From Ulva prolifera (Eukaryota; Chlorophyta; Ulvophyceae; Ulvales; Ulvaceae), in assembly GCA_023078555.1 (NCBI GenBank), contig CM041197.1:10350552-10414551 (forward strand): DNA of 64,000 nucleotides, read 5' to 3'. The translations under genes and the position numbers were made by a program. The notes beneath the pieces were generated by a model. That model did not search any database. It was given only the letters and a program-made list of their open reading frames with translations, and was not told where the DNA came from. Positions 12,279-33,624 of this stretch are shown here, piece by piece (position 1 is the first letter of the stretch; the number at the start of each line of letters is the position of its first letter).

Positions 12279-14170
12279 ATGTGTAGACTGCTCTTTGTGG
12301 CGGCGGCGGCGGCGGCGCTGTCAATGCTGGCGGCGCACGCGCGCACCCTCTCGGCCACCCTTTCGCTGGAGGAGGCCGCGGCGGCGGCGCGGGAGCGGGC
12401 GACGACGCGGACCACCGGCAGCGGCGGCCCCTCCACGACGCCCATCCGCAGCACGGCGTCCGCGGTCTGCACGGCGTCGTCGTTCGTCCGGCCCTTTGCT
12501 GCCCTCGCCGACAACTACACCGCAGCCAGTGCGTCTCTTGCAATTGATGCATGCTGTTCAGCTTAAGAATTGACGAGGCGAACCGCGCCTCGAGGTCGGA
12601 AGTGTCTACCACAGCATCTTACCACGTCAGTATCATATCCATATGATGATGACACACGGTTCCCGTTTCTTGTGGTCATGGGCTCCCCTGTTGCAAGGTA
12701 CCTCGATGTGAGACTGAACAGAATTTATTAGTGATGAAGACGTCAGCAACTCGGAACTATTAACGCTATCTATTGTTGACCGTGCCGTGCATTGAGCCCG
12801 CATGGGCAGCTGGGGTCACCGGAGGGACGGTCCCTCCGAAGCCAAACTTTTGCAGTGCCCAATGGCACCTGTGACAATCCAATGATGTGGCCGTATACCA
12901 CCGGACTGCTACAGCGCCATTCTGTCTGCTGGCTGCCGGATGATGACCTGTGTGAATGCAGTTGACGACGCTGTGAAGGTGGTGTGCGCGAGGGACTGGG
13001 ACGGCGACTACACCGCGGCTGCGGAGGCGATGAAGAACTTCACACTGCCCGTCGGCGAGGTGCGGCGCCCCCCTGCGCGCCACTGCCTGCCTCCTGCGCC
13101 CACCTGGTGGGCTGCCATCAGGGGACCTCATTCAGGTCGCATGTTGCACGCTAGCGCCAGCTGGCGCGGGCACACCTGCCACATGCCTCCACATGGCGCC
13201 GATATCGCCTGCGCGCGCGGCATCACCACCCCTGCATAACTCGAGTCATGGTGATCAAGCGGTGCAGCGTCGCTTTGCAGCATTTCCAGGGCTGCCACCG
13301 CGAAAGTATACCTGAATAATCGGAATTGTTACGTATGATCGCGCCCAACGAACCAACACTGGACTCAAGCTGCAAGGCTTCCGTGTACAACACAGATGTC
13401 GAAGAGCGCCAGGGCCAGGCCGTGGCACCTGCATATCTCTGTATGTATCCAGTCATCAATGTTTACGGAGCTCCCCAGGGGACTCCAGCATAAGGCGGGG
13501 CCATGTATACCTGCGCTGTGTTGCGCCGGACGTCATTCTGCGGTCACGCTTTGCCCCCACCAGCCGCTCTGTACATGCTTTTCTTGTTTGCTGGAGCCCG
13601 TACACTCTCCTCCTGTCGCGCCACGACCGAGCGACCACCTGAGCTGAGCAACTGCCGACCACACACGTCGCTTGGTGACGCGGCAGGCTCTCATGTTCAC
13701 AGCGCATGGCATGCATTGTGCAGGTGCTCGTGCGCACGAAGGCGTCATGCGTGACGAGCGTCGCCGGCGCGGGCTCCGCGCAGGGCTGCGCAAACGTCAA
13801 GACGTCAGAGGCCGATTTCGAGGACGCGCTCGCCGACACGCACGCCGAGGCGGTCGCGGCGGCGCTGGAGCGCCACTGCAGCTGCGCGAAGAAGTGGAAG
13901 TGGAAGTTTGGGGACGCCGAGGAGTTCCATGAGATCCTGGCGACGGCGTACGCCGGCGCTGATGTCTCCGTCTGCGCTTCCGGTGTGCCCCCTGCTGGCG
14001 CACGCATGCCTGCACCTGCTGTGGCGTTGGGCTCGCAGCAAATGTGCATGTTCTGCGGTGCTTTGAGAGCTGTTACCGCTCTACGACTTCGTATGGGTTA
14101 CTACGTTTTGCTGTACATCTGGAGATCGGGTTGAGAAGCGCGCTGCCTGCGCTGACACCGGTGGGCTACG

Positions 14171-14205
<35 letters not shown>

Positions 14206-14673
14206 AGGTCCTGATGCTTTGGAGTCTTTGCAGCTGTGTCAAGGAGTTGGGTGTCCCAGATTGACTTCACGTGACGTGCAGGCAACGAGTCATCCACGGA
14301 GGAGGCGTTTGTGGAATGCTTCGCGACCGTCGTCGCCGACTCGTTCGCGCACGGCGCCGCCAAGGCCTCCGCCGAGGCCGGGTGCTACCGCGGCTACTCC
14401 AACGACGAGATGCGCGCCGCCGTCGATGCCGCAACCGCGGAGCTTGTGCTGGAGTGCAAGGCCCCCGACACCTCCGACATGGCGACGGCGGGCGGTGGTG
14501 ATGCTGAGGCCGAGGCGGCGTCCAATTGTAGGGAGCCACAGATACGGGGGCCTGCCGCGAAGCCGGAGGAGCCTGTTACCGTGGAGGTACGGCGCCCGCC
14601 CTCCGCAGGCTCCACCCAGGAGAATCTCCAAATGAATGGACGCGACACGCATGGCATGCGTGCATACATGTGA
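12279..14673 (+). CDS. Secreted Ala/Cys-rich protein, paralogue 2
   Basis: Exons 12279-12528, 12962-13059, 13724-13982 and 14282-14673 join in phases 1, 0 and 1 to give 332 aa. The ATG at 12279 opens a signal peptide (MCRLLFVAAAAAALSMLAAHA). It aligns without gaps to paralogue 1 from the exon-1 cysteine through the first 36 residues of exon 4. Conserved cysteines fall at residue 9 of exon 2; residues 9, 22, 52, 54 and 84 of exon 3; and residues 13 and 35 of exon 4. A last cysteine is offset by 3 residues. Shared short motifs are FGDA and CAS at the end of exon 3. Sequence divergence with strict exon conservation indicates an old duplication. No domain family was recognised. The last ~45 residues, after a second donor-like GTACGG near 14586, may not be coding. 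Confidence 0.72.
13262..13359 (+). mobile_element. M1 MITE-like copy in intron 2
   Basis: This copy carries GTCGCTTTGCAGC, CCAGGGCTGCCACC and CGGAATTGTT and ends AACCAACAC; its left end has drifted to GTGCAGCGTC. It lies wholly inside intron 2 of the second secreted-protein gene. Confidence 0.65.
14171..14205 (+). repeat. Poly-C tract, 35 bases
   Basis: A pure C run in intron 3 of the second secreted-protein gene, about 75 bp upstream of the exon 4 acceptor. The paralogue at 4510-6499 carries a similar tract at a different position. Confidence 0.85.
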
Positions 14674-17361
14674 GTGCCAACACTCTTCACAATCTGTCCA
14701 CAAGCTGACAGCAGCCTTCAAACACTGCCATTGACTTTGAAGCGAACAGCTGTCTACCGTGATATATTTCAGGTCATTCGTCTCCTCTGCTACGTTGGGG
14801 GAGGTGCGGCGCCCACCCTCCTCCCCCAAGCCCCACTGCCGATGGGGGGTGCGCACGTGTTGGGTCGCCGTGCCAGCTCCTATGGGACAATTCCGCATGT
14901 TACGGGATGGTGTCTGGAAGGCGGCTGCCAGGCGACTCAGTACAGCTACATGCCTGTGTGTCAAGCGCTGGAGGTCTGAGGTTTCGCTTATTGAACCAAC
15001 GTGATTTGCTCTCAGATCTCAGGCTGTCTGGCGGGTGTGAGGGCCATGCGCACACCGAGCCGGACACAGACGGTCCGGGACAGTCAGTCGATGATGTGGG
15101 TGGTGGCGCCCGGGAGGAGCCATGCGTACTGTATAGTGCTGCGGCGGAGCACCGCCGCTGCGGGGCGCTGCCGCGCTGCCGGCGCTTTCAGCCGGTGCCT
15201 GCATCTGATCGCAGTGCATCCACGCCCAGAGCATGACCCATGAGCCAACAGGAGGGGACCCTGGTGGACATAGCAGGGCAGGTGGGAGCTCTCTGATCAT
15301 GAACAAGCAGCTGTGCGCTGCAGGTGACTCAGTCTGCTGAGGATGGCGAAGTCGAGGGCACGGTGAGTGGCAGAGGCGGCGTCACGCGAGGCCGCTCCGG
15401 CGGGGCGTCGGTCGAGCGCACGATCTCTGTACCGGAGTGATCTGCACCGATGTGTGCTAGCTGGCCTCGGAGATGTTACAGGCACTTTCCATTTCCATGT
15501 CACACGGTGCATAGAGCGCTCCGGGGCCTGCGTCACGGGCACACTGTTAATATTGTGACTCATCGACCCTGTCTGCAGCGATAGGTGTGGTATCAGCTGC
15601 AGGCAGGTCTTTACAGTACCACGCGGATCAATTGACCGACAGGGCAGGGCCCCTGGTCGGGTATACAAACAGCAGAGGCGCTTTTGCCTCGTTAATTGTA
15701 GTTCCGGGCTGTGTGACAGGCCTGGCCGTTTCTTTTTGGGGGCGGATCTGTGGTACGGGCTGATGCACTGTGCGGCCGTGTGTCTATCAATACTGTGCGA
15801 TTGTGGGTCTGGAACGGGCTGAATCCAAGTCCGGGCCCTGGCTTGCAGCTGCCAGCGTCTGCACGGAGTGCGTCTGGTGGCTGTGGCGGCGTCACGGTTC
15901 AGCCAAGGCGTCATGGTGGGTGGTGGACAGCGGCATGCACAGTGCAGCATGGGCCCGGTGCATTCGACAGGCCTGCACACGGTGCTTTAGTTGTTTGGAG
16001 TAGCAGCACACGTGCACGGCCGTTGGCCTGTGCGTTTTTGGTGGTGCATATGGCGGTAGTGCTCACGCACAGAGCAGGGGTGTACTTTCATTTTTGTAAG
16101 GTGTACTGTTTTCGGTATTACTTCCACTATCAGATGTTCCGGGGATGTGCAATCCTAGCCTGAATCCTGAGCAGTGCCACAATGCTGCGTAAACTGCTGC
16201 CCGGCTGTGGTATTGTTGCTGAACTACTGGCGTCAGGCAAGACATGGTCTGTAGTCCCGGCTCTGAATACGTGGTTTGAATGTAAAGTGTTCAGCACCCT
16301 ACCTGATGATGCACAGTCTTCTCCATCGCGATCCATGTCTGGTCATTCGCAAAGGATCTGCGTGCTCGATCACGCGTGAAACGGTTCCGCAGTTCCTTTA
16401 CCAGTCAAAACTTCAGCATGACTGCACTCGGCATGATCTGAACTGATCGATGATAGAGCCATGGACGTCCCGCGAAGCCTGGGATTTTTGGGCAGGGATC
16501 ATAGCTACAACTGCATTGCTTGCTCATGCAGATCCACACCGTGGATTGCACAGTTGGAATGTGAACCAGCCGGGTGTGCCGTAACTGTTTGTTTCTATAG
16601 CTTGGAAACGTGAAGAGGCAGCCAGCATTCACGCTGAACTCTTGCATCACTAACAGGCATGCTGAACAGACCTCACCCACCTCGCCGCTCAGCTGTGTGC
16701 CATGCCCTGTTCACTGCAGCGTCAACAACACCTCATGATAGAGTCGGCGTGCCACCTGTCAATGGAGATACTCCAAGCTCACAACATGGACCGGAGCAAC
16801 CACAATGCATGTGCGCCCGCGCCTCCCCATGGCCTTGTATGCCGAGGCGGGAGGCGGAGTGATAAAACGGGCTCCGACGCCCCCGGGCCCTGTCCTTTCC
16901 CATTCCCCCGGCGGCCTTCTCACTCCTGTCCTTGCAATGCCATCAGCATGTCTCTCAACACCCTCTGGCTGGATACCGCGGTTCAGATGGTGGAAACGGG
17001 CAGCGCAACTGCACCTCTGACTGAGGTCACGCAGGACGTTTGTCTCGCACGGCCGGCGATTCCGCGCTTGGGGAGCTCCTGCTCGTCGACCCGCCCCTCA
17101 GCATGGAGAGGCGGTGAGTAGCGCACTTGTGTGCCGCGCCCTTGTGTGCCCGCCAAAAAGTTCACTTTTGCGGAGAGTGTACCTGTGGCAACCCGGCCGT
17201 CATCAGGGGTGGGGTACCGGTCGTTGTCTATTGCAGAGGTTGTCGTGTCACCTGGGGACACCCAGCCGCTATCACTGACCATCGTCAGGGCTGAGGTCCC
17301 GGCGTTCCTCGGTGCCTCACACGTCCCGCAGGGGTGGGGGGCTCGTGGTCACTGGCGGAGG
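14674..17361. other. Intergenic region between convergent genes
   Basis: This lies between the 3' end of the second secreted-protein gene (+) and the 3' end of the DHX16-type helicase (-). Overlapping frames on both strands, including a 227-codon minus-strand frame at 15297-15980, have no recognisable domain. It contains one M1 element. I see no supported gene. Confidence 0.5.
14857..14943 (-). mobile_element. M1 MITE-like copy, diverged right end
   Basis: It starts with the intact GTGTTGGGTC terminus and carries ACAATTCCGCATGTTA and GGCGGCTGCC. The far end has drifted to GACTCAGTAC. The length is about 87 bp. Confidence 0.6.
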
Positions 17362-27510
<10,149 letters not shown>

Positions 27511-28065
27511 AATATGATCAGCAATTTGAGAAGAGATACCAGCCTTCGTGCAGCTGATCAGACGGGTCGAGCTTTCGCTGGCCAGGCTACATTTTGCGAT
27601 GGCCGTGCTCTGAAATGCAGTGCGATGGTGTCCTCATCAATGACACGACAGGTATTCGACGGTCGGAGAGTTGTTGAGGGAACCTGACGTGGTATGTTCA
27701 TACCCCTGCCGTTTCAGCGCACTTTGTAGGCATCAGGACGGTGCTCCCTTTGACAGACGAAACACTGCCTATGGCACTTGTCACCACGACGTGCAAGCGA
27801 GGGACCTGGGCGGCGCCGCCGCATGAATACCAATTCAGCCTTCGGCCAGCTGGCAATCGGCACGGCAGAGGCGCGGCACATGGCTCGACAGTTCCTCGGC
27901 AGGAGAGGCCTCTGCAAGCGCAAAAGCAGCTTGAACTGAGAGCTGCAAAGCTCATTGCTGCTATCCAATACACCATAGTTGCAATTGTATCCACGTCGTG
28001 TGAGCAGTTGGCATTGAATTTAGCCTGCCAAACAATGCAAGTGATGTGCTAGCCATTTGTTACCC
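27511..28065. promoter_or_regulatory. Divergent intergenic region between DHX16 and CDPK genes
   Basis: 555 bp separate the start codon of DHX16 (27510, minus) from the proposed start codon of the CDPK (28066, plus), so this stretch must hold both 5' leaders and probably a bidirectional promoter. I see no convincing TATA box. Open frames on both strands have no recognisable motif. An upstream 5' exon of either gene could also lie here. Confidence 0.5.
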
Positions 28066-31000
28066 ATGGCACTGCCTTATTCTCTTACGAAGCATGATGT
28101 GCGGGTACCAGCACAGATACCAAGCTCCCGACGGAGCTCTGGCCTTCGTGTGTGCAAGTTAGTCCAATGTCGAACGCTCAATATCGCTCGCAGCACCGAC
28201 TATGTGGCGACTGCAACTGACGATGGCATCCTTCAGCTTCCTGCTAAGCAACCGCTATCAGAGGAAGAGCTTGTTCATGTTTTCGGATATGACCGGGACT
28301 TGCAGGGAAAGTATGGTCCAAGCCAAGGAACTTGGCTTTCTGCCATATGCAACAATGTTCTATCACCGCTGTGGCACAACTGACATATTTTGAAAATGCT
28401 TTCCTCTCGATGTATGTTGCGATTGTGTTGAGCAGAAACTGTTACCCAGACTCCCACTTCTTACCACGGGGATGGCACTCCGCTCGCAGCTGTGGGTAAC
28501 AAAATTTATGCTTTCTTGCGCAAGCAGAATATATTCAACAGGTCATATGTCAATGCTTCGGCGGCGCTACAGGTACATGGTTGGGAAAGTCATCGGGGCG
28601 GGGAGCTTCGGCGTTGTAAGAGAAGCGGTGCAGCGTGGAACCGGAGTCAGATTTGCAGTCAAATCTGTCCCAAAAATGCCTAAAAGAGGTGTTGCGACGC
28701 CGAGATATTTGTTGAAGCTGCGGCAGGAGGTCGAGGCTATGCAGCAGCTCGGAGCGTCGCTTGATGCAGTTTATTTAGCGGTGTGTCCCACGATTAGAAC
28801 GTTCTGTGGCGAGATACATGCAGCTCTGGGAGCAACTTAGAACTGCTGTAGATGCCATCGCGTGTGTGCACCTGCTAGGAGTCGCCGGAGGCGCAGCTCA
28901 GACTCAAACTCAGCGCGCTTTAATGTTCTGCCTGACGAATCTACGGCTGTGCCAACACCGTATTCGGCTTGAAGTCCGAGTTCTGTCGGTGTTGATCACA
29001 AGCGGCTGTCGTCGGCGACGTACATCGACGCTCCTACTTCCTTGTTCAAAATTGTGCAACAACATGCTGCATCAGGATCCTCGACGCATGATGCGATCGG
29101 TACCGGTGCACTTGAAGTGACGTTCAAGTCTTTGAGTTTCAGGGTTCATCTGCTCCTGATACCAGCGATCGTTTCTTCGGCAGTCCCAGTACTTTCGCAG
29201 CAGTGACTGTGCACTCTTGACGTGGGTGTGTCACTAGGCGGGTCACCTGTGGTCACGCTGTGCTGGCGCATTCAGCAAACCCACCGCCATCTCCACTCAA
29301 CAATCATACAGTCCCACCGTCCAAAGTATCCCCTAATTCCCCTATATCCCCTGCTTGGGGATCCCCACAGCCTCATGGCCAGCGGTGCTGCAGGATGTCT
29401 TTGAGGACGAACGGGATGTGCACATTGTGATGGAGCTCTGCGAGGGCGCAGCGTTGACGGACGCGGTGAGCGCGGGGCGGCTCGCGGACGAGCGGGACGT
29501 TGCCATCATCGTCTCCTCCATCCTCCGCTTCATCGCACAGTGCCACGGCAAGGGCATCGTCTACCGCGACGTCAAGCCCGACAACTTCCTCTTTGTCCGC
29601 GATGAGGTCACCTCGCCCATCAAGGCGACCGACTTTGGGCTCTCCATCAGGCACAGCTCTGGAGAGGCGCCGCTGACGTCGCGGTCGGGCACACCGGCGT
29701 ACATGGCTCCAGAGGTGTGCACCAGCCTGCAGCCTCCACCCTGTAGCAGAGGCGATGCAGAGATGGGAATTGGCTTATGTCGCGTCGCGCGCTGGGTTGC
29801 GCGGAGGCCACACCAGAATCACGCTTCTCATGACCGCTGCTGCCAGCTGCGACGTGTGATGGTGCAGTTGCCATCCTGATGCTAGAAATACCCTGCTGTA
29901 CCTGCTTATTCGACGGCTTGTGCTGGTTCCGCTAACTTGATGATCATGTGACGGTGAAGCGCCCGCTGCCACCTGGTTCCTACCGGCTACCACAATGATG
30001 CCTTATGAAGGCTGGCTGGTCCATCACGCATGAGTCCGCATGCCGTGCAGCTCATACAGCGTGGACTGTGCTGCGGCACCACATATGTGGCAACCGCGTT
30101 TTACAAGCCCATGTCCATTGAATTCACACCGGGCCATTTCCACAGAATTCATACTCGGCATGATGGCGACCGTGCTCCCACTGTGGCCATCAGACCCAGT
30201 GTGAAGCTCGCTTGTATACATCACTTCAGATGGCCGATGGGTATTCCCAACTATGTTTGCAAAGACTCAGTTGGGGAGGCAGATGGCTCCACTGAGGCCA
30301 TGCGCACCAAAAGGATAGGCCCTGATATTTGTGTGTCTGTGTGCAGGTTATCATGCAGTCGTACAGCAGCAAGGCCGACATCTGGTCGGTCGGTATGGTG
30401 ACGTACCAGCTGCTGACGGGCAAGTTCCCGTTCTGCGAGAATATCCGGTCATGCTCGCTGCAGGACGTGTGGAAGTCCATCCTCAGCGAGAGCGGCCGCA
30501 TCAGCACCTACATCGACGTGCTCGATGTGTCGGACGAAGCGAAGCAGTTCCTGCACTGCCTTCTTGTGCGGGACCCCTCGAAGCGCCTCTCGGCGACACA
30601 GGCGCTGCAGCTCCCGGTGCGACACCACTTTTTCCCCCCTCGACGCTTGTTTGATGTGCAAAGAGGAACGGCTGGGAGGGCTGCGCTTCTTCAGCTCGGC
30701 CTCTCCTGCTTGTCCTGCGCTGGCACGACAAGCGCGCGAGCTGTTCGCGGACCAGTGTGCCACACAGAGACTTGATTACATGTGGCTGGTGCTCTGTGAA
30801 GCAGCACGAGTGTTACTTGTACATGGGGCCATGCCTCCGCGACCCTCAAGACGGTCGTCCATCCAGGCCTGTGTGTGCATGAGGGGCGGGCGAGTCCCTG
30901 TTCGGGGTGCACTCCAACTCTCCGATTAGAGTTGTGTTACATGAGGGGCGGGCGAGTTCCTGTTCGGGGTGCACTCCAACTCTCCGATTAGAGTTGTGTG

Positions 31001-33149
31001 TTCGGGAACGCTGATTCCTTTGCTCATGGGACAGGTGAGGCACATCTCTGGAGTGCATGAATGCTTCCTCCTGGTCGGCGCACAGGTCAGCAATGGTATC
31101 ACGGTGTTGCTGGATGGCCTCTTCGACACCATCGCGGTGGATTGCCCGATTCGGGCATTCTTCACAACCTTCAATTCGTATCTGGCCCATGGCTTAACAA
31201 CCAGTACCTAGATTGTGGGTGTGCCTGGCCGGGCAGTGCAGCATCAGTGGCGGGGGGGGTCAACGTCGCGGGTGGCATGCAGTGGGTGAAGAATGTGCGG
31301 GAGCGCAGCGCGACGCACCCCCTGGAGGGCAGCGTCGTGCAGCGGCTGCAGCGCTTTGCGACGTACGGCTCCCTGAAGCAGCAGGTTCTGCGCATCATCA
31401 CCGACGAGCTCGCGGCAAACAACAACGACACCACGCAGGCCGCCCTCGAGAAGGTGCGGCGCTCCGCTTGCTGCCCTGCGCGTGATCACAGGCTACCTGC
31501 CTGGCTTTATGCCTTGCAGTATGTATGCTTGTCGCCTCGCATGGGCACGGGGTACATGTACGTCTGGATGTGAGACCGGTCGGGGGTTCACACATGTGCA
31601 CTGTGACTGAGACAAGACCATTGTTTGCAGCCTTGCTGTCACTGCCGACCACTCGATGCGAGTCGGGGCATGGCTGCATGATGAACGCATTGCCACTGGC
31701 GCTGTGAGGCTGACGGGGCAGCGTGCTGTGCAGGTGAAGAACCTGTTTGTCACCCTGGACACGAATAACGATGGCAGCATCGACACGAAGGAGCTCCGGA
31801 AGGGGCTCAAGGCGTTCGGGTACAGCTTGGCGGACGCGGAGGTGGAGCAGCTGATGGCCCGCATGGACCTTAACCAGGCGCGTTCCTCGCTCTGCCAGCG
31901 AATCATGGCTCATTGCCGGTTCCTGCACCATCGTTTCCTTGATCGATTTGCGTAGCTTGCACGCGGCAGGGCCCGCTGGCTCCAAGCAAGGCGCAACGAC
32001 GAAGGTGCGACGTGGCTGCGGCGCCAAAGTTCTGTGTGACAGTGATTTGCTCAAGGCGGTGGAAGTTTCCACATCGAGAGCTTGCATAGTCACGACTCCT
32101 GGCATTGCTCTCCACGGATGCCTGCCCCGGCGGCTTGAGATGCAGACACGGCGTCCCCGGGAGGCGCATGGCATTACATTCCCCATTGGGAGTCAGCCAT
32201 TGCGGATTGCGGTTGGGCATGACGTATCCGACCGGGTCCAGCGGTGGCACCTCCGGGCATGAACTCCACCGCTTGTATGCCAACAGCGTGTGGGTGGGTG
32301 CAGGACGGCCTGGTGGACTTCAGCGAGCTCGCGGCGAGCCTGCTGGACTGGCAGCAGTTCCAGGCGGTCGAGCAGGAGTGGGACTCGTGGCTGGAGCGCG
32401 TCTTTGACCGCCTCGACACCGACAAGAACGGCTACGTGGACCTCCAGGAGATCATGTCGTGCGCGCCCGATCCCCACCATGCATGTCCTGCGCGCGGTCG
32501 GGGTGTGTGGTCATCTGCCGCGCCGCGTGCTCTATGATTTGGTGGGCCTCGGACTGCAGCGGCGCGACGTCTGCGCAGAACTTGCGTCTGTGCAGCTATG
32601 TGTTGCACTGGCGAGGAGGCAGATTGCACCACATGAACAGCATGTAGCGTACAAAATGGACACATGCACAGCACACTCGAACCACAGCCAGAATTTCTCG
32701 CAGAACTAGCAACCGCCTAGCACCACCACGCAAAGTAGATTACGCGCTACACAAGTCGAATTCGGTCGTCGTTGCTTCCATATGCACCCCTGGCTGGCAC
32801 GCCTCGCTGCTACTGCTGCCTCCTCGAGTCGTCGCGCCCGTCCCACCGGTATATAGCCCTGTCCAAATGTATGTCTTTGTACAGGTACGTCCCGGTGTTC
32901 GACCCGAACTTCGCGGGGGGCTCAGAGGACGAGGAGACGCAGCAAATGCGCAGCAAGACGAGCGCAAAGGGCATGATGCGGGAGATGGACAGCGACGGTG
33001 ACGGCCTCATCAGCCGCGCCGAGTTCCGCGCGATCCTCACCGACGCCCCCGAGCTCGACTCCCTCGCCAACTACGACATGCGCCTCATGCCCGCCGTGGA
33101 GGAGGTCATGTCGTCCTCGTCTGAGGAGTCCACGTTCCGCATCGCGTAG
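28066..33149 (+). CDS. Calcium-dependent protein kinase (CDPK), possibly plastid-targeted
   Basis: A Ser/Thr kinase directly activated by Ca2+. Exons 28066-28310, 28573-28780, 29394-29714, 30347-30616, 31283-31453, 31734-31877, 32304-32458 and 32885-33149 give 592 aa. The Arg/Ser-rich N terminus resembles a plastid transit peptide (inference). Kinase motifs: GAGSFGVV, AVK lysine, YRDVKPDN (YRD instead of HRD), DFG and APE. A junction/autoinhibitory segment (LQRFATYGSLKQQVLRII) is followed by four EF-hands with canonical ligands: DTNNDGSIDTKE, DLNQDGLVDFSE, DTDKNGYVDLQE and DSDGDGLISRAE. The intron after exon 6 has a GC donor (CAG then GCGCGT). The start is the ATG at 28066; the longer downstream frame from 28472 is rejected because the exon join AA/G restores KYMVGKVIGAGSFG. 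The donor of exon 7 could be two bases earlier or later in phase, and an upstream exon is possible. Confidence 0.92.
30878..31000. repeat. 62-bp tandem duplication in CDPK intron 4
   Basis: Two nearly identical units starting CATGAGGGGCGGGCGAGT and ending in GATTAGAGTTGTGT. They differ at very few positions, so the duplication is recent or homogenised. Confidence 0.85.
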
Positions 33150-33624
33150 CTCGTGGGGCGTTCACTCGCGGTGAGAGGGCACGCCACTCTCGTTAGGGCA
33201 GGGCTCTGTGCGAGTGCGGAGGAGTTGGTGTGCACAGTGTGGTTGTAGTCTGACAGTATCGAGCTAGCAGTGTGCTGTGGATCCTGCTGAGACGCCGGCG
33301 GCAGCAGTTTTTGTCCAGTATTGTACGCTTGGGATGCTGGGGTCGGGTACCCCTATGGCCACATGTAACAGTGCTTGACAGCCATGTGGTGTTCATACGC
33401 GTCGAAACCGACGCATCGGCGATATGCTGTAGCCACGATGAGCGGTTTATGTCTGATTGCGTTAGCTTTGTTTGAGTACGTGGCGTAATCAGCGTGTTCG
33501 TGTAGATACTGCGTGCAGTGTGCTGCTGCGATCTGGACTGCGTGTCCCTAGGGGACCAATATCTTTACTGACGTTTCCGAAAAATACGGCTGTATTTTCG
33601 GAAGTGTACAACAGCTCATTGTCG
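33150..33624. other. Spacer between the CDPK stop and the SET-gene start
   Basis: 475 bp between two genes on the same strand. It should hold the CDPK 3' UTR and the SET-gene promoter and leader. A TGTAAC near 33363 could be a green-alga-type polyadenylation signal, but this is weak evidence. An in-frame extension of the SET frame reaches back to 33472 without a better start. Confidence 0.45.

Noticed and set aside
15297-15980. 227-codon minus-strand frame
   Set aside because: Irregular composition, no domain, overlaps equally long frames on the other strand.
28472-28840. CDPK starting at the ATG at 28472 on a single exon
   Set aside because: Joining 28310 to 28573 restores the family sequence directly before the glycine loop with correct phase; the extra residues would be intron.
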